Source of the DNA: Petrolisthes cinctipes
Lineage: Eukaryota; Arthropoda; Malacostraca; Decapoda; Porcellanidae
DNA: 64,000 nt
Assembly: GCA_033782935.1 (NCBI GenBank)
Contig: JAWQEG010000491.1
Coordinates: 248,001-312,000 of the forward strand
Reading direction: 5' to 3'
The notes beneath the pieces were generated by a model. That model ran no database searches, was not told the origin of the DNA, and saw only the letters and a program-made list of their open reading frames with translations. Positions 50,101-62,510 of the stretch are shown here, piece after piece (positions within the stretch are counted from its first letter, which is position 1; each line of letters begins with the position of its first letter). A program made the translations under genes and the position numbers.

Positions 50101-51744
50101 CTACAATAAACCATCCCTGATCCGTACCCGCCAATTCTGGGACGAGGCTAAGGCTGCCTGACGAGGGATACGAGGATAACCGCCGGTATCGCTCTGTGCA
50201 GAGGAGACCGGACTGGGAGGTAGCCCAGCACCACTCGAGACCACTTCGAGAGACTGTTCGATTGGATACAACTTTACAATCGGACGTGTTGTCTCCCCTG
50301 CACTAGTCTTTAAGTGTACAATTCTTATATTACCATCTGGACCCGGATATAATTTAGTTACCTTTCCCATTTTCCACATCGTCCTAGGACTTTCATTGTG
50401 GATGAGCACTATATCCCCCAATTGCGGCCATACCTTAACGTTATTCTTGTGCATATTTCTATACGTATCCTATAGCGCTGTTAAATACTCGTGCGACCAA
50501 CGTTTCCATAAATTTTCGGATAATTTATTTACATAGGCCATCCTTAAACGCATGGACTGCTCCGACCTATATGTGGGATCCTTACTTTCATCCTCAATTA
50601 TTTATTTAGGGAATTCTTTAAGGCGACGCCATCGACACAACATGGAAGGTGTCAAAGGTTCCAGGTCATCTAAGTCTCCCGAGACATACGTTAAAGGTCT
50701 ATCATTTACCGTAGCTTCTACTTCACTCAGGATGGAAACCAATTCTTCTCGGGAAACTAACGCTCTGCCTAATACCTTTTTCACGCAAGCTTTAACCGTT
50801 CCGATGACCCTTTCCCATATTGCGCCGAACCACGGTGCACGGGCAGGTATGAATCGCCATTCGCATCCATATCCCTTCAATGTAGATGTTAATTGAGGAT
50901 CATCATTCAGAATCTTAAGGTAATTTGCTGTTTCCACAAAGGTCGTAGCGTTGTCGCTTAACATTAGTCTAGGGAAACCTTGTTTACTAGTGAATCTACG
51001 GAATGCATGCATAAAACTGTCACTACTCAAATTATCAACTATTTCTAAATGAATCGCTCTTGTGACTGCACAAGTAAACAGGACAACGTATATTTTATCC
51101 GCGATGTTATTGCGTGTTCGGACATACATGGCTCCAGTGTAATCCACACCCGTGATCTGAAAGGGATCTGTTCTTTGTACTCTAAAATCAGGAAGGGGCG
51201 GTGTGTTCACGGCTGGATAATGTTTTCCTTGTATTCTCTTACATATGACGCATTTGTTATGGATTAACTTTACCGTCTGTCTCATTTTTGGAATCCAATA
51301 TCGCTGTCTAAGGAAGGCAACGACATAATTTAAGCCAAAATGTTTAGACATGATATGATATTTTTTAATTAACAGATCCGTTACTGTATGAGCATTAGGT
51401 AGTAATATCGGATGTTTTGTGGAGTCCCTTAGATTGGCCATTTGTATTCGACCTCTACATTTGAGTTGGTCTTTCTCCAAATATATACCCAATTGCTTCA
51501 TCAGATTGGTTGCTTCCCTTGATTCATTACCCCCTTCTAGTATATCAAATTCTTTCTGAAAACTTTCAACCTGTATTAATCTCAGTGCTTTCCATTCCGC
51601 TAGTTTTATTTCTGTTAGAGTTAGGACAGGATCGAGGAGTACCGCCGAACCCTGTACCTTCCTACTTAGGTTCTTTATATATCGAATCAACCATGCTATG
51701 ATTCTTATGATTTTATCGTAGCTACCGTATCTACTCCATTCCAC
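50101..51744 (-). pseudogene. BEL/Pao integrase and C-terminal DUF5641-like region
   Basis: The zinc-binding part has KHFGLNYVVAFLRQRYW and CVICKR. The catalytic core shows QITGVDYTGAM, MLSDNATTF and WFGAIWERVIG, giving D, D, E. SEVEATVNDRPLTYVSGD follows. A stop at about 50602 and another before 50454 separate the last module, WPQLGDIVLIHNESPRTMWK, RIVHLKTSAGETTRPI, VKLYPIE, which is the DUF5641-type tail of BEL elements. Confidence 0.92.
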
Positions 51745-51867
51745 ATGTAGTTTTTCCTTGTGATCTATCCTAACTAGAGCTGCAATTGTTGGTTCAATTA
51801 CAATTGTTTCGCCAAATTGTTTCTCCTCTGGCCAATTTTCTGGTGTATTGAGCCATTGAGGACCCTG

Positions 51868-52190
51868 TCACCAAAGAGAAGATCCAATTAGGTGTTTCAC
51901 ATCTATTCCTCTAGTCATCATTTCACTTGGATTTTCAGATGTTGATACATATCGTATTTTTGCACATGGAACTAATGAATGAATTTCATCTACTCTATGA
52001 GTGACATATAATGGTTTGGCCTTTCTATTATGCAACCAGTGAAGGGCCACCTGACTATTACTCCATAGATATATATCAGTAATATTAAGGACTCCCTGAT
52101 ATGCATCACAGACAAAATTCACCAATCTAGCTGCTAGCAAAATTGCTGTCAATTCCAATTTTGGCACTGTAACAGGTTTTATAGCGCTAC
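51868..52190 (-). pseudogene. BEL/Pao RNase H, separated by a frameshift
   Basis: Reads VPKLELTAILLAARL and LWSNSQVALHWLHN, plus NPSEMMTRGID. It is out of frame with the gag-pol ORF: one base appears missing at about 52183 (GCGC before TATAAAACC). Another stop lies at 51867, before the integrase ORF. Confidence 0.85.
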
Positions 52191-55100
52191 CTTACCTTTA
52201 GCAATAAGCAACTTACTTTCATTTCCACTTATATAGAGTGCTGTACCATATGCGACAGTACTCGCATTGCTAAAGGCATGTAGCTTCACATCTTGACAAT
52301 CTGTTACTTGCCTTGGGAACTTTATATTCCTACATTCTACAAGATCATTTACTATCGATTGCCAAATTTGTCGTAGTTCAGCAGGGATGACCTGGTCATA
52401 CTCAACCTTATATCTCCATAAGTCTTGTAAAGCTAGCCTAGCTCTAATGCTTACTGGTAACAACATACCTAAGAGATCATACAATTGTGATGTTACACTT
52501 AGGCATTGCCTCTTTGTTGTTACTATGCATGATTGAGGTTTATTTGAGAACGTGAGATAATCCGTTGAGGTTTGCCATCTCAACCCTAAGGTTTTAACTA
52601 TTTCTTGTTGAGTAGCAGCAACGCCCTCTTCCTCTAGGGTTTTTCTTAACAAAGGACTATTCGTTGAACATTCGCTTAAGGGTAAATGTGCCTCATCAAA
52701 CACTTGTTGCACTATTTTATGATTTTTCACTAAAGCAATTTCGGAATTACTAGTACCTTGCAAATTATCTATGTACAATCCATCTAATATTTCTTTTCTT
52801 TGTTCTGGATCTAACGCGATGGAAGACATATGATGAAGTATGGTAGCATTAAGAAGGAATTGTGAACATGTTGCACCAAACAATACTACTTTAAAACGAT
52901 ACATCTCATATGGTGAGTTCAAATCTTCTGGAAATTTTGGCCATAAAAACCTGGTTACATCCCTACCCTTTTCATTCAATTGAACCATCAGAAATGCTTT
53001 CTCTATATCACTGACCCATGAGAATTTATTACATCTAAATCGCAACAAAACCATAACGAGATCTGGAACTAGTGAGGGACCTGTCTCTAAGCAATCATTT
53101 AAACTTAGATTTCCTGATGTTTTCGCGGAGCAATCAAATACTATACGTAAGGGTGTTGTAACACTATCCTTATTAACCCCATGATGAGATAGGTAATGTA
53201 CTCCTGTTTCCTTTTTTCGGTCTTCACCTTTTACTTCCTCAATAAATTCTCGCTTTTCTTGATCAGTTATTACTTTCTGATAGATCTTTAAAAGGTTAGG
53301 ATTCCCAGCAAATTTCCGTTGCATCCCTCTTAATCTACCTAATGCTAAACCAAAATTTGATGGCAACAAAGGTTTGTTTGTATTCCAAGGCAATTCTACC
53401 TTGTATTGTCTCGCGTTCTCATCATACTCTACAGTTTCTGTGTAGTTCTGCATAATCCTCTTTGATGCTAGGTCTAATTCTTTCGAGACTATACCAACAT
53501 TATCTAAATCCCACAAACAATCTAGGTCATTCTTGCATGGTATTTCATCGTTCACAGGATTAACATCCGTGGGATTAACCGCTACCTTCAGAATTGTGAC
53601 TACTTCAACCGTTGCGCTATTGTTTTTAACAGAGTAGGTACCGCTTACAGCATATCCGCATATCGTGGGTAAAAGGATCAAGCTTCCTTCTCTTACATAC
53701 CCCGGATGCACTATGTCATAGTATACATCTGCACCTATCAATATTTGAATCTTCCCTGTTTCAGTAGCTAATGAATCTGCTAATTTAACTCCCTTTCTTT
53801 GCAATCCTAGGAGTCTAGCCTTTAATTCGGTCGTAGCTGCGTGATTTGGCAAACTATCCACTACGACCGCAGTCAGTGGGTAAGTTTTATTGTGGTATCT
53901 ATAGAAGATAGTTACGACTTCATACTTCTTGGGTTCATTTACTTTGGTGAATCCTTGAAGTCGCAGCTCTTCCCATCCCTCACTCTGATATTGTATACTA
54001 GGCAACATAGACCTTAGTACAAACGATCTTTGTGAGCACTGATCCCGTTTCTTTACCGGTAGCTGTATAGTTGGGAGTATGGTCGTCTGCTTATTCACTG
54101 AAACTGTCAGAGCCTGTGTTCTCTGATTATTACTTTGAGATTCAGTTGCACAGCTTGTCGGTTGTTCACTCTTCCTTTCTTGTAAGCACAAGGAATAATA
54201 ATGCTTTTCATCGCAGAACTTGCATGTTTTTACGTTTGGATTAATGCAACCATTCGTACCGTGTTCTGCTGATAAACATCCTTTACATAGTTTAAGACTT
54301 TGTGCTCGTTTCACCTTTTGAATATTCTTTCTATACTTGCTACATTTATACCAAATATGTTTAGGACTAGAACATAATTTACAATTGAATCTCTTAGTCC
54401 TATTCTTCTCTTCATCTCTATTTTGTACATTAAAACTTGCCGTAACAAGGGGTCTCTCCACTTGGATACATGATACTTCATCCATATTAAAAACTTCTGA
54501 CTGATACTTTGCTATAAAGTCTTCCAAATCCAAACTATTATCCTTTATTCCTCTCTTTACTATCTCCTTTAGAGGCGACGGCACCTTATTCATTAGTACC
54601 ACCGTGCAAATTTCTTCCATCTTAATATTTATTGCACTCATAGCCCTAAGGTTACTTTCGAAGGATGCATAGAAGGATTTTAATTCATCAATCTGATAAT
54701 TAGGCGGTTTTAACTCTAGCAAATTGTTAATCAAGGCTGCTTTGATCTTATCTTTCTGACCATAAGTTTTTTCCTGCAATTCTATAGATGTGGCGTAACT
54801 ACTATCTTCTAATTTAAACCCATCTACCAATCGTTTTGCATCATCCAACAGTTGTCCTTTCAAGTACGTGAACTTTTGCACCGCGGTGAGCTCATCGTTA
54901 TTATGCACGGAGCACTTAAATATATCCCAAAACCCTGTCCAATTTAATGGATTGCCATCGAAGGTCGGGAGTGTTAACTTAGGCAATTTGAACGCCTTGG
55001 CTTCACCATTGTTGGATCTTCTACTCATGGCCATTTCAAGATCAATTAATACCGAATTCACATCCATGCAGTATTTCGTATCTGCTTCTATCTCGGATGT

Positions 55101-55301
55101 TAATTCATCATCATCTTTAATTGAGGAATATAGCTGCTCATCGTATCCCTTAATTACATTCATTTTCTCTTTGATGGTATTTACTGCGCCTTGAATCCTG
55201 CTAGAGGCAACAGTATCAATTGAAGCTAGGACCTCTCGAATAAGCTTAGTTATGCTTCCTTTAAAACCTGCCCTTATTCTCCTTATGGCTGTTGTATCCA
55301 T
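52179..55301 (-). CDS. BEL/Pao gag-protease-RT polyprotein (1040 codons)
   Basis: Starts MDTTAIRRIRAGFKG. Gag residues about 100-290: LPKLTLPTFDGNPLNWTGFW and KFTYLKGQL (DUF1759-type). Zinc knuckles follow (CKLCSSPKHIWYKC; CKGCLSAEHGTNGC; CKFCDEKHYYSLC). The protease region has LLGLQ and ILIGADVYYDIV. RT has LRIVFDCSAKTSG, SWVSDIEKAFLMVQL, FGATCSQFLLNATI and the catalytic-loop LYIDNLQG; Asn in place of the second Asp occurs in BEL elements. Translation would end at 52179 because of the frameshift before RNase H. Confidence 0.93.
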   Translation of the reverse strand: MDTTAIRRIRAGFKGSITKLIREVLASIDTVASSRIQGAVNTIKEKMNVIKGYDEQLYSSIKDDDELTSEIEADTKYCMDVNSVLIDLEMAMSRRSNNGEAKAFKLPKLTLPTFDGNPLNWTGFWDIFKCSVHNNDELTAVQKFTYLKGQLLDDAKRLVDGFKLEDSSYATSIELQEKTYGQKDKIKAALINNLLELKPPNYQIDELKSFYASFESNLRAMSAINIKMEEICTVVLMNKVPSPLKEIVKRGIKDNSLDLEDFIAKYQSEVFNMDEVSCIQVERPLVTASFNVQNRDEEKNRTKRFNCKLCSSPKHIWYKCSKYRKNIQKVKRAQSLKLCKGCLSAEHGTNGCINPNVKTCKFCDEKHYYSLCLQERKSEQPTSCATESQSNNQRTQALTVSVNKQTTILPTIQLPVKKRDQCSQRSFVLRSMLPSIQYQSEGWEELRLQGFTKVNEPKKYEVVTIFYRYHNKTYPLTAVVVDSLPNHAATTELKARLLGLQRKGVKLADSLATETGKIQILIGADVYYDIVHPGYVREGSLILLPTICGYAVSGTYSVKNNSATVEVVTILKVAVNPTDVNPVNDEIPCKNDLDCLWDLDNVGIVSKELDLASKRIMQNYTETVEYDENARQYKVELPWNTNKPLLPSNFGLALGRLRGMQRKFAGNPNLLKIYQKVITDQEKREFIEEVKGEDRKKETGVHYLSHHGVNKDSVTTPLRIVFDCSAKTSGNLSLNDCLETGPSLVPDLVMVLLRFRCNKFSWVSDIEKAFLMVQLNEKGRDVTRFLWPKFPEDLNSPYEMYRFKVVLFGATCSQFLLNATILHHMSSIALDPEQRKEILDGLYIDNLQGTSNSEIALVKNHKIVQQVFDEAHLPLSECSTNSPLLRKTLEEEGVAATQQEIVKTLGLRWQTSTDYLTFSNKPQSCIVTTKRQCLSVTSQLYDLLGMLLPVSIRARLALQDLWRYKVEYDQVIPAELRQIWQSIVNDLVECRNIKFPRQVTDCQDVKLHAFSNASTVAYGTALYISGNESKLLIAKGKVAL

Positions 55302-55797
55302 CGTGATTTTAAAATTTATTTATCAAAAAATATTAAATTATTAAACGAAAATTACTTGATAAATATCCCCGAGTTACTTTAAATTTTGCCCTCCCTTCAT
55401 AAATTTCTATCTATTTAATCATTTCCCCGTGTTACTTTACTAATTTTATTGCTGTTACTCTAATGGCCAAGGTGGGTCGTCCCTCCAGGTGGTCCCGGGC
55501 TATTCTCTTGTTCCCTAGCCTCGTGTGACCCAAACCTGGACGATCCACATAAAACTCGGACACACATCTATGTCTCAGTATGTCGACCTGTTTCAGTGGC
55601 CATAAAATAACAAAATGAGGAAATGAGAATAAAATAAATGAAGGAATGAAGACAGGCCAGGAGCGAGAATTACCGCCGCACCTGGTGACTGCCGTAATGT
55701 AAATGGCGTCGGTGAGATGAAATGAAGCCGGCTGATTTTAAATGAAAAATACCTAATAATTACAATTTAATAACAAACGTGAAAAAAACAACCATAT
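55302..55797 (-). other. BEL/Pao 5' leader
   Basis: Untranslated leader between the PBS and gag. No ORF. Contains a GC-richer block at 55465-55560. Confidence 0.6.
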
Positions 55798-55813
55798 CCG
55801 GTTCGAAGGACCA
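55798..55813 (-). other. Primer-binding site of BEL/Pao
   Basis: Minus strand TGGTCCTTCGAACCGG next to the 5' LTR. The plus strand ccggttcgaaggacca is a tRNA T-arm/acceptor 3' end including CCA. Confidence 0.8.
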
Positions 55814-56303
55814 TATATCCCAAATTTACATGATTTTTACTTTATATTTAGTGGACTGTATATTACGTTAAGATGGGATAGTTGTGATGGAAGAATTTAC
55901 CTTCGATGTTATGGTGGAGATGAATGATAAGCACACTAAATAGACATATATGAGGCCCCAAAATATGCTATAAGTGTACTTATGTGACTGATGTGGCTGG
56001 ATGATGGCGATGTAGCTTGGTGAAGACTAAAATGTTGATATTTGAATTGTTGGCTGATCGGACTGAAGGAGTGTATTGTTCGTGGTGGTTACTGTACGAC
56101 TGACTGCGTGGTGGGTATACACCACCCAGCTCAACTGGTGGCGTTCGAAGCTGCACATACTGAGACACGTCTATGTGTGTTCGAACGCCCATAGGCAAAT
56201 ATCTATTTACACACGTTACATATAATATATATACATCATAAATATATATACATAAATATGTACACGTTACTGTCGGGTTGGAGATTCATCCAAAATCCAG
56301 ACA
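55814..56303 (-). repeat. 5' LTR of the BEL/Pao element
   Basis: Minus-strand start TGTCTGGATTTTGG, end next to the PBS. Followed on the plus strand by an ATT microsatellite (56302-56320). Confidence 0.9.
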
Positions 56304-56746
56304 TTATTATTATTATTATTAGATAAATGGGTAGAGATGTACCGGTTATAACTACATATAATACCTACATATAATACCTACATGTAATACCAACATAGGT
56401 AGTGAATCATACACCATGTACCCTCACATGATCGCTCAAACTAGCTGAACTGACATAAACGGGTCCATGGGAACCAAGCTCCCTAGGCAATAATTTGATT
56501 TGATTTATTTATTGACCTCCCAACATAAAAAGGTCATCTACATCATTAAGAAAATATGTACAAAGATTAAATAATTTTCACTACCTCGAAAGGGAGAAGC
56601 AGCATGCATAAAACCCACGTCTTCTAAAAAATTATATATTAATAAAATAACCTACTTAAGTTAGATATATAAAAAAATGAAATATTAACGAAAGAAACAT
56701 TAAACTTTAACTACCTAAAGATAAATAGCCATAAATACAATAAAAT

Positions 56747-59700
56747 TCACAATTTGTGGAGAAGGCCAGCCTCCTCCACATAGGCGAGGGTGTTCCCTCC
56801 TACACTACAAGCCTCCTCCCCGAGCACCTGGGAGAGACTGTAAGAACCGTCACCCTTCCGGTACTCGGAGAAGTGCCTACGACGAAGGTCCCCAAGGCTG
56901 GGACACCCGACAATAAGATGCCGTACTGTCAAAGGGACAAGATAATCATCACAGTAGGGAGGGTGAGCCCTCCATTAAAAAGCCATGAGTCAATAATGTG
57001 TGGCCAATGCGGAGATGGACAAGAGCCGTCTCCCACCGGCGGGACAGGCCACTGTAGCTCCACAAACCAAGGCGCTGGCGGATGTCGCGGAGCTTGTTAG
57101 CCCCGACGGCGTCCCATCTGTCCTGCCAGCAGGAACGAACGGTAGCATCTATGTAGGGTCGAAGGTCCACTGCAGGAACAGGATGACACCTGGCAGGAGG
57201 CCAGGAATTGGAGACCACAGCCTTAGCCAGGGCGTCAGCCCGCTCATTCCCATCAACACCCACATGGGCCGGGACCCAACAAAAAGTGACTTTGCGGCCA
57301 CGACAACCCAGGAGGACAAGCCACTCAAGAATGGCCAACACCAGGGGATGGGAAGAGTTAAAATTGCACAAGGCCTGCAAGGCACTACAGGAATCGCTAA
57401 AAATAGTAAACAAAGGCTGAGGGAGAGTAAAAATCACTTGGAGGGCATATAAAATGGCCGAGAGCTCAGCAGTAAAAATGGACATGACAGAAAGGAGCCT
57501 GCCTCCACGGCAAAAGTCAGGAAAGACAACTCCAAAGCCAACTCCAGCATCAGACTTTGACCCATCAGTGTACACAGGGAGGGACTCCCTGTGAGTGAAG
57601 GCATGTTCTAAAAAGAGGGAACGAGCCACTGGAGGAGGAAGAGATTTCTTCTTGTCTGTAAAGCAGGTGCAGGGGAAAACCTCTGGAAGAAGCCACGGAG
57701 CCACCCTGGGAACCCTCACAGGACAAATCTGGAAGTCATCTATGCCCATCTCCTCCAAAGGGCCATGGTGCACAAGAATGTAAAAGGTAGTACTGAGACA
57801 TGATATCAGATGACACCGCCAAGCAAGGTAGGGAGTCAGGAAGTCGATGTAATCGATGCCAACAACGAACCATCAAGGACTGGCGACGGAGATCGAGAGG
57901 TGGCTAATTAGCGTCCACCAGGAGACTGGGGATTGGGGACCACCTGAAGGCTCCGGTCGCCAGACGTACTCTAGGATGATGAACCGGGTCTAAAACTCTG
58001 AGACGGGCATCGGTGGCAGAAGAGTACACCTCACACCCATAGTCGAGTTTTGACCTAATAACAACATGGTATAGACAGAGGAGGGTGGCCCGATCAGCCC
58101 CCCAGGATGTATGGCTCAGGACCCTCAACAGGTTAAGAGCCTTGAGGCAAGAGACCTTAAGTGTACATAAGTGGGGAACCCAAGTCAAACGTTTGTCATA
58201 GCAACTGCCTTGGAAGAAGAAAATCGAAACCTATGAGAACCAGTCCAACGTGACACCCTGTCAAGGGCAAGCTGCATGCGCCGCTCCGCCACTGACATAC
58301 GGGAAGCAGCAAACCATACTGCTAGGTCGTCAACGTACATCGAGTTAGCTATACTGTCTGGAAGGGATGATGCAATGGCATTAATTGCTACTGCAAACAA
58401 TGTGACACTGAGGACGCTTTCCTGGGGGACGCCCTCCTCCTGTGCAACAGATGCTGAGTGGGTTGTACCAACCCTCACAGAAAAACTGCGACCACTGAGA
58501 AACTCCTTAAGAAAACGTGAAAGGCGACCCCGCAGGCCATATAAATGGAGTTGCTGCAGGATGCCATATTGCCATGTAGTGTCATAGGCTTTCTCTAAAT
58601 CAAAGAATACACAGAGAAGGTGTTGATGTCGTGCAAAGGCCTCACATGCAGCAGCTTCCAACCTGACAAGAGCATCTGTAGTGGAACGGTGTTTACGAAA
58701 GCCAGACTGGGACGGAGACAGAAAATCACCCCGTTCCAAGAAGTATACCAGTCTGACATTCACCATCTTTTCAAATAGTTTACAGAGACAGGAGGTCAAG
58801 GCAATTGGTCGATAATTGTGGGCAACACCAGAGTCCTTGCCCGGCTTGAGAAAAGGAAGGATGGTAGCAACCCTCCACCCAGAAGGGAAGACACCCTCCA
58901 GCCAGATTCTGTTATATAAAGCTAAAAGAAATGAGATCGCCTCTTCACCCAAGTGTCGTAACATTGCATATGGGATGTTGTCTGGCCCAGGAGAAGTATC
59001 GCCGCAGAGAGAGAGAGCAGAATGCAGGTCTCTCAGGGTGAGTATATGGTTATAACTTTCATTCTCGTTCCCTGAGAAATCCAGGACAGTACACTCCTTG
59101 GCTCTTAACTCATGCCTGACAGCCAGAGGTCGAGAGTCACGGCTGGAGATCTTTGCAAAAGCCTCCGCCATGGTATTGGCCACTGTCAAACCATCCATGA
59201 TCTTAATTCCATTGACCTTAAGTACAGGTGGAGAACTAGGAGAAAACTTCCCCGCCATCTTACGGACTCTTCTGAACACTTGGATGAGTGGAGTTTTAGT
59301 ATTAATTGAAGACACATAGGCCTTCCAAGATGCACGTCGGGCCTCTTTTAAAACTCATCTAGCCTGAGCCCTTGCCCGTCGGAAGTCCTCTAAAAGAGTT
59401 GGGTCCCCACGATTGCGACGAAGGCGAGAGAAAGCAGCGCACTTCTCCCGCACAGCAGTGGTGCAGACTGGTGACCACCAAGGGACAGGAAGTTTGGGAA
59501 AGTAGCCAGAAGTTCTAGGGATAGAGTTGAAAGCAGCAGAGTGGATCATATCAGTGAAATATGTTACAGCCTCGTCAGAGCTACCGAAATCGGCTACAGA
59601 AGAGACCGAAGAAGTTAGCTCTCTAAAAAACTGCCAGTCAGCCTTCTCTAATTTCCACCTAGGAAGACGAGACTGTGGTTCGTACCTGTTACATTCTAAA

Positions 59701-60340
59701 AGTATAGGGAAATGGTCACTGCCATATAAGTCAGGCAACACTCTCCAAGTAAAATCCAACAGAGCACTGGGTGAGCAAAGGGAAATGTCAATGGCGGTAA
59801 AAGCCCCAGTAGGGCTATTAAAATGTGTCACATCTCCCGTATTTAAAACCCCTATTCCCTCATCCTCGATAAAAGAAGCCAATAAAACACCCCTGGGGTT
59901 GACCGAACTGTCACCCCACAGAGGATGACGACCATTAAAATCACATAATAAAATAAAGAGAGATGGAAGGTCCCGTACAAGATGGTTGAGATCACCCCTC
60001 TCAACTGTAACACTGGGAGGAAGGTATAGACTGCACACAGTGTACGGGCGGTCCATAAAAACCTTAACTGCAACAGCCTGGAGCGGAGTGTCAAGCTCCA
60101 GGCTCGTGTATGGAATATCTCGGCGAACTAGGATGGCAGAGCCACCATGATGACCCTGCCCTTCAAATGAATTGGAATAAAATGCTGAGTATGCTGGAGG
60201 ACTGGCAGGAATGTAGTCCCCAAGCATTGTCTCTTGGAGAGAATCACAAGCTGGAAAGAAGCTAGAGAGAAAAACGCGCAGTTCCTCCCAAGAAGCACGC
60301 AAGCCACGGCAATTCCACTGAAGGACCTTGAATAGTGTTA
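56747..60340 (-). pseudogene. LINE copy 2 ORF2 (endonuclease, RT, RNase H), broken
   Basis: The endonuclease is open: SLQETMLGDYIPASP, CDFNGRHPLWGDSSVNPRG, SDHFPILLE. A stop at about 59355 replaces Arg. RT retains NSMYVDDLAVWFAASR, but at 58185 a deletion of about 130 bp removes the segment between VAM and TWVPHL, and further breaks are at 57904 and about 57780. RNase H (YTDGSKSDAG, WVPAHVGVDGNERADALAK) is intact. A frame break separates the final 60 codons. Confidence 0.88.
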
Positions 60341-60399
60341 CTTTAGTACTGATTTTGGGGAAGCCTCACGGAGGTACTTCCCACTACCACCTCGACCTG

Positions 60400-62065
60400 A
60401 GAGTTTATTCAAACAATAAGATTTGTCTAATCCTGGGCCCCTAGAAGAAGAGTGAACCCGAGGACTAGTACTTGGGGCAGTAATCAAGAGATTCATCAGA
60501 GCCACGAGAACGCTTCTGGTGAAATTGAGAGGAAACTATGGATGAGTCCATAGAGATGGTTACCTCACAAGGTGGAACATCTATAGAGTCAAGTGCCTCA
60601 GAGGAACCACGAAGGCGTCTCTGTGGCAGTTTAGGTGACTTAAGTTTCCTTTTGGGAGAGCGTGTGGCAGCGTGAACCACTACCACATGGACACCTTTAG
60701 CTAAAGTCTGAGAATTGTCATCAGTTGAAGGGTCACCAGAATGAGTGTCTGATAAAGTTTCCAAGACAGAGAAACTATTATGTAGAGTAACCTTAGAAAC
60801 GTTCTCACTAGAGCAAGAAGCAGCTGCCTCTTTAGAAGGTTGAGAGGGTGCTGCAACCAATTTAGGGCGAAGGGAGGAGGCGTATGTCTTCACACCACCA
60901 TCCTTCTGTCGCCTGAAGTTGAGTTGCCGTCTGGCACTACCTATGCTAATGAATTGAGTATTAGCCAAGTGGAGGATATCCTGCTCAAGTAGGTACATCT
61001 TACATTGGCGAGAACGCAAGGGGTGAGCATCTCTGCAGTAAAAGCAGTAACTCTCTGACCGACACTCAGAAGTAAGATGTGAGTCAAGAGCAGAACAATT
61101 ACCACACCGGGAACGGTTGTTGCAGTTCCTCTTCCCATGACCAAACTCATAACAACAGAAACGCTGTAGGGGACGCTCAACAAAAGGCTTGAGGTGGGGT
61201 TAATGTTAATGCGATCTGGGATATGTGAGCCATAGAAAGTGAGGATGATCATATTTTTACTGCCTTTCATCTTCGTTACTCGTTGGACACTGTCTGGGCA
61301 CATAGCGAGAATGTCCTCTTCTGAGAATTCATACAGGTCCTCATTATATATACGCCCCTTGCTATAATCAAATGTTCGATGTGGTTTAATAGATTCAAAC
61401 ATGCTATCAGAAGGACAGGGGAGATTGAGGAGCATCATGGCCTGTGTAAGATCTTTGGCTCTGATTAAAACGCCCTTACCATATTTCTTTCTGTGGCCCA
61501 TTGGTAATAATCCAACTTCTTTCTCCAGATACCGGGAAGCATGGATAAAGTTACCACGTCCCTCCCTGTAGTAAGCCACAAACCAAATGGGTGTAGGAAC
61601 CCGACGTTCCTTTGGGACATGCTCCACAGTGTCATCAAATATATTAGGGCAGTAGTCATTGTCACTGTCAACTACATTGATGGACCGCATCATCTGAGCT
61701 TTACAATGAGTATCCCCCACCGTCAGAGAATCTTTTGCCTCAAATGCTGCTTTGGCAGCAGCATTTGTATTGAAAGTAATGTAGCACCGATTAGACCTAC
61801 AATCACTGTCATATGTGATTCGGATTCGAAGGACTACTCCAAAGCACTTAAAAATGGAGTGGATAGCGCCATAGGAAAAGGATGCAAGTACATCCGTTAA
61901 CATTAACGTGTCCAGATCGCTAACAGGGTTCTTCGACACAACACCCGACCTGCTAGGTCTACTCTTATTTGCAGCTTTCTGCATATTACCACGACCAGAG
62001 AGTGAAGTCTCGAGGGCCTGGTCGACCACCGCTCGAGGAAGAGATTGGGGCTTTTCTGTATCCAT
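60400..62065 (-). pseudogene. LINE copy 2 ORF1, broken
   Basis: Starts MDTEKPQSLPRAVVDQ. Lys is intact where copy 1 has a stop (SIFKCFGVVLRIRITY). A frameshift near 61200, just before the first zinc knuckle, and a truncation around 60465 (LDYCPKY) inactivate it. The knuckle region continues in another frame at 60465-61019. Confidence 0.88.
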
Positions 62066-62510
62066 ATATCATTGATTTGTTGTTTTTGGCCCCAGGAGCA
62101 GATGAGGGGACCGAGCGCTGGTCGCCGCGGGCGGTGTACCTCTTCCCCCACGGGGTCACTCGTTTTAAAAAACAGCCCCAATGGCTCGAAAGTTTGCCCA
62201 CGACGGTGCTGAGACCCCCTTCCCCAACATCTCCCGGCCCAGACACCCAACCATCCAACATAGGACGGCCCCTAGAGGGCAGTCCCTCCGGAGGGCAGCG
62301 CTGTTGGCTCGTACTGGCAGCCTAATGCATGGGAACCATTTAGTCTGGTCTGTCACTGGCGACCTTACTAGCATGGGAAGCCCTCTCTCCCCGAAATCGG
62401 GGCAGAGCAGGGGCCGGAGCCCCCTCTAGTCTAGCTAGCCAGGTCTCAGAGACACGCAAGCCCCCCCACCACGTCAAGGCGGTTACCGTTGGGGGGGTTC
62501 TCAGCAATAA

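Larger units (their letters stand above)
49567..56303 (-). mobile_element. BEL/Pao LTR retrotransposon, minus strand
   Basis: LTRs at 55814-56303 (5') and 49567-50055 (3'). The order on the minus strand is gag with DUF1759-type domain and zinc knuckles, A17-type protease, RT, RNase H, integrase, and a DUF5641-like C-terminus, diagnostic of BEL/Pao. About 6.7 kb, near full length. The TSD is ambiguous because the right flank is an ATT microsatellite. One frameshift and at least two stops in pol make it inactive. Confidence 0.93.
56494..62503 (-). mobile_element. LINE copy 2, same family as 28.6-35.1 kb
   Basis: The 5' UTR, ORF1, ORF2 and 3' UTR match copy 1 (proteins roughly 95% identical by eye). 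A likely short TSD GCAATAA lies at 56487-56493 and 62504-62510. The extreme 3' tail differs (aataaataaatcaaatcaaa). It carries more lesions than copy 1, including an internal deletion in RT. Confidence 0.88.
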
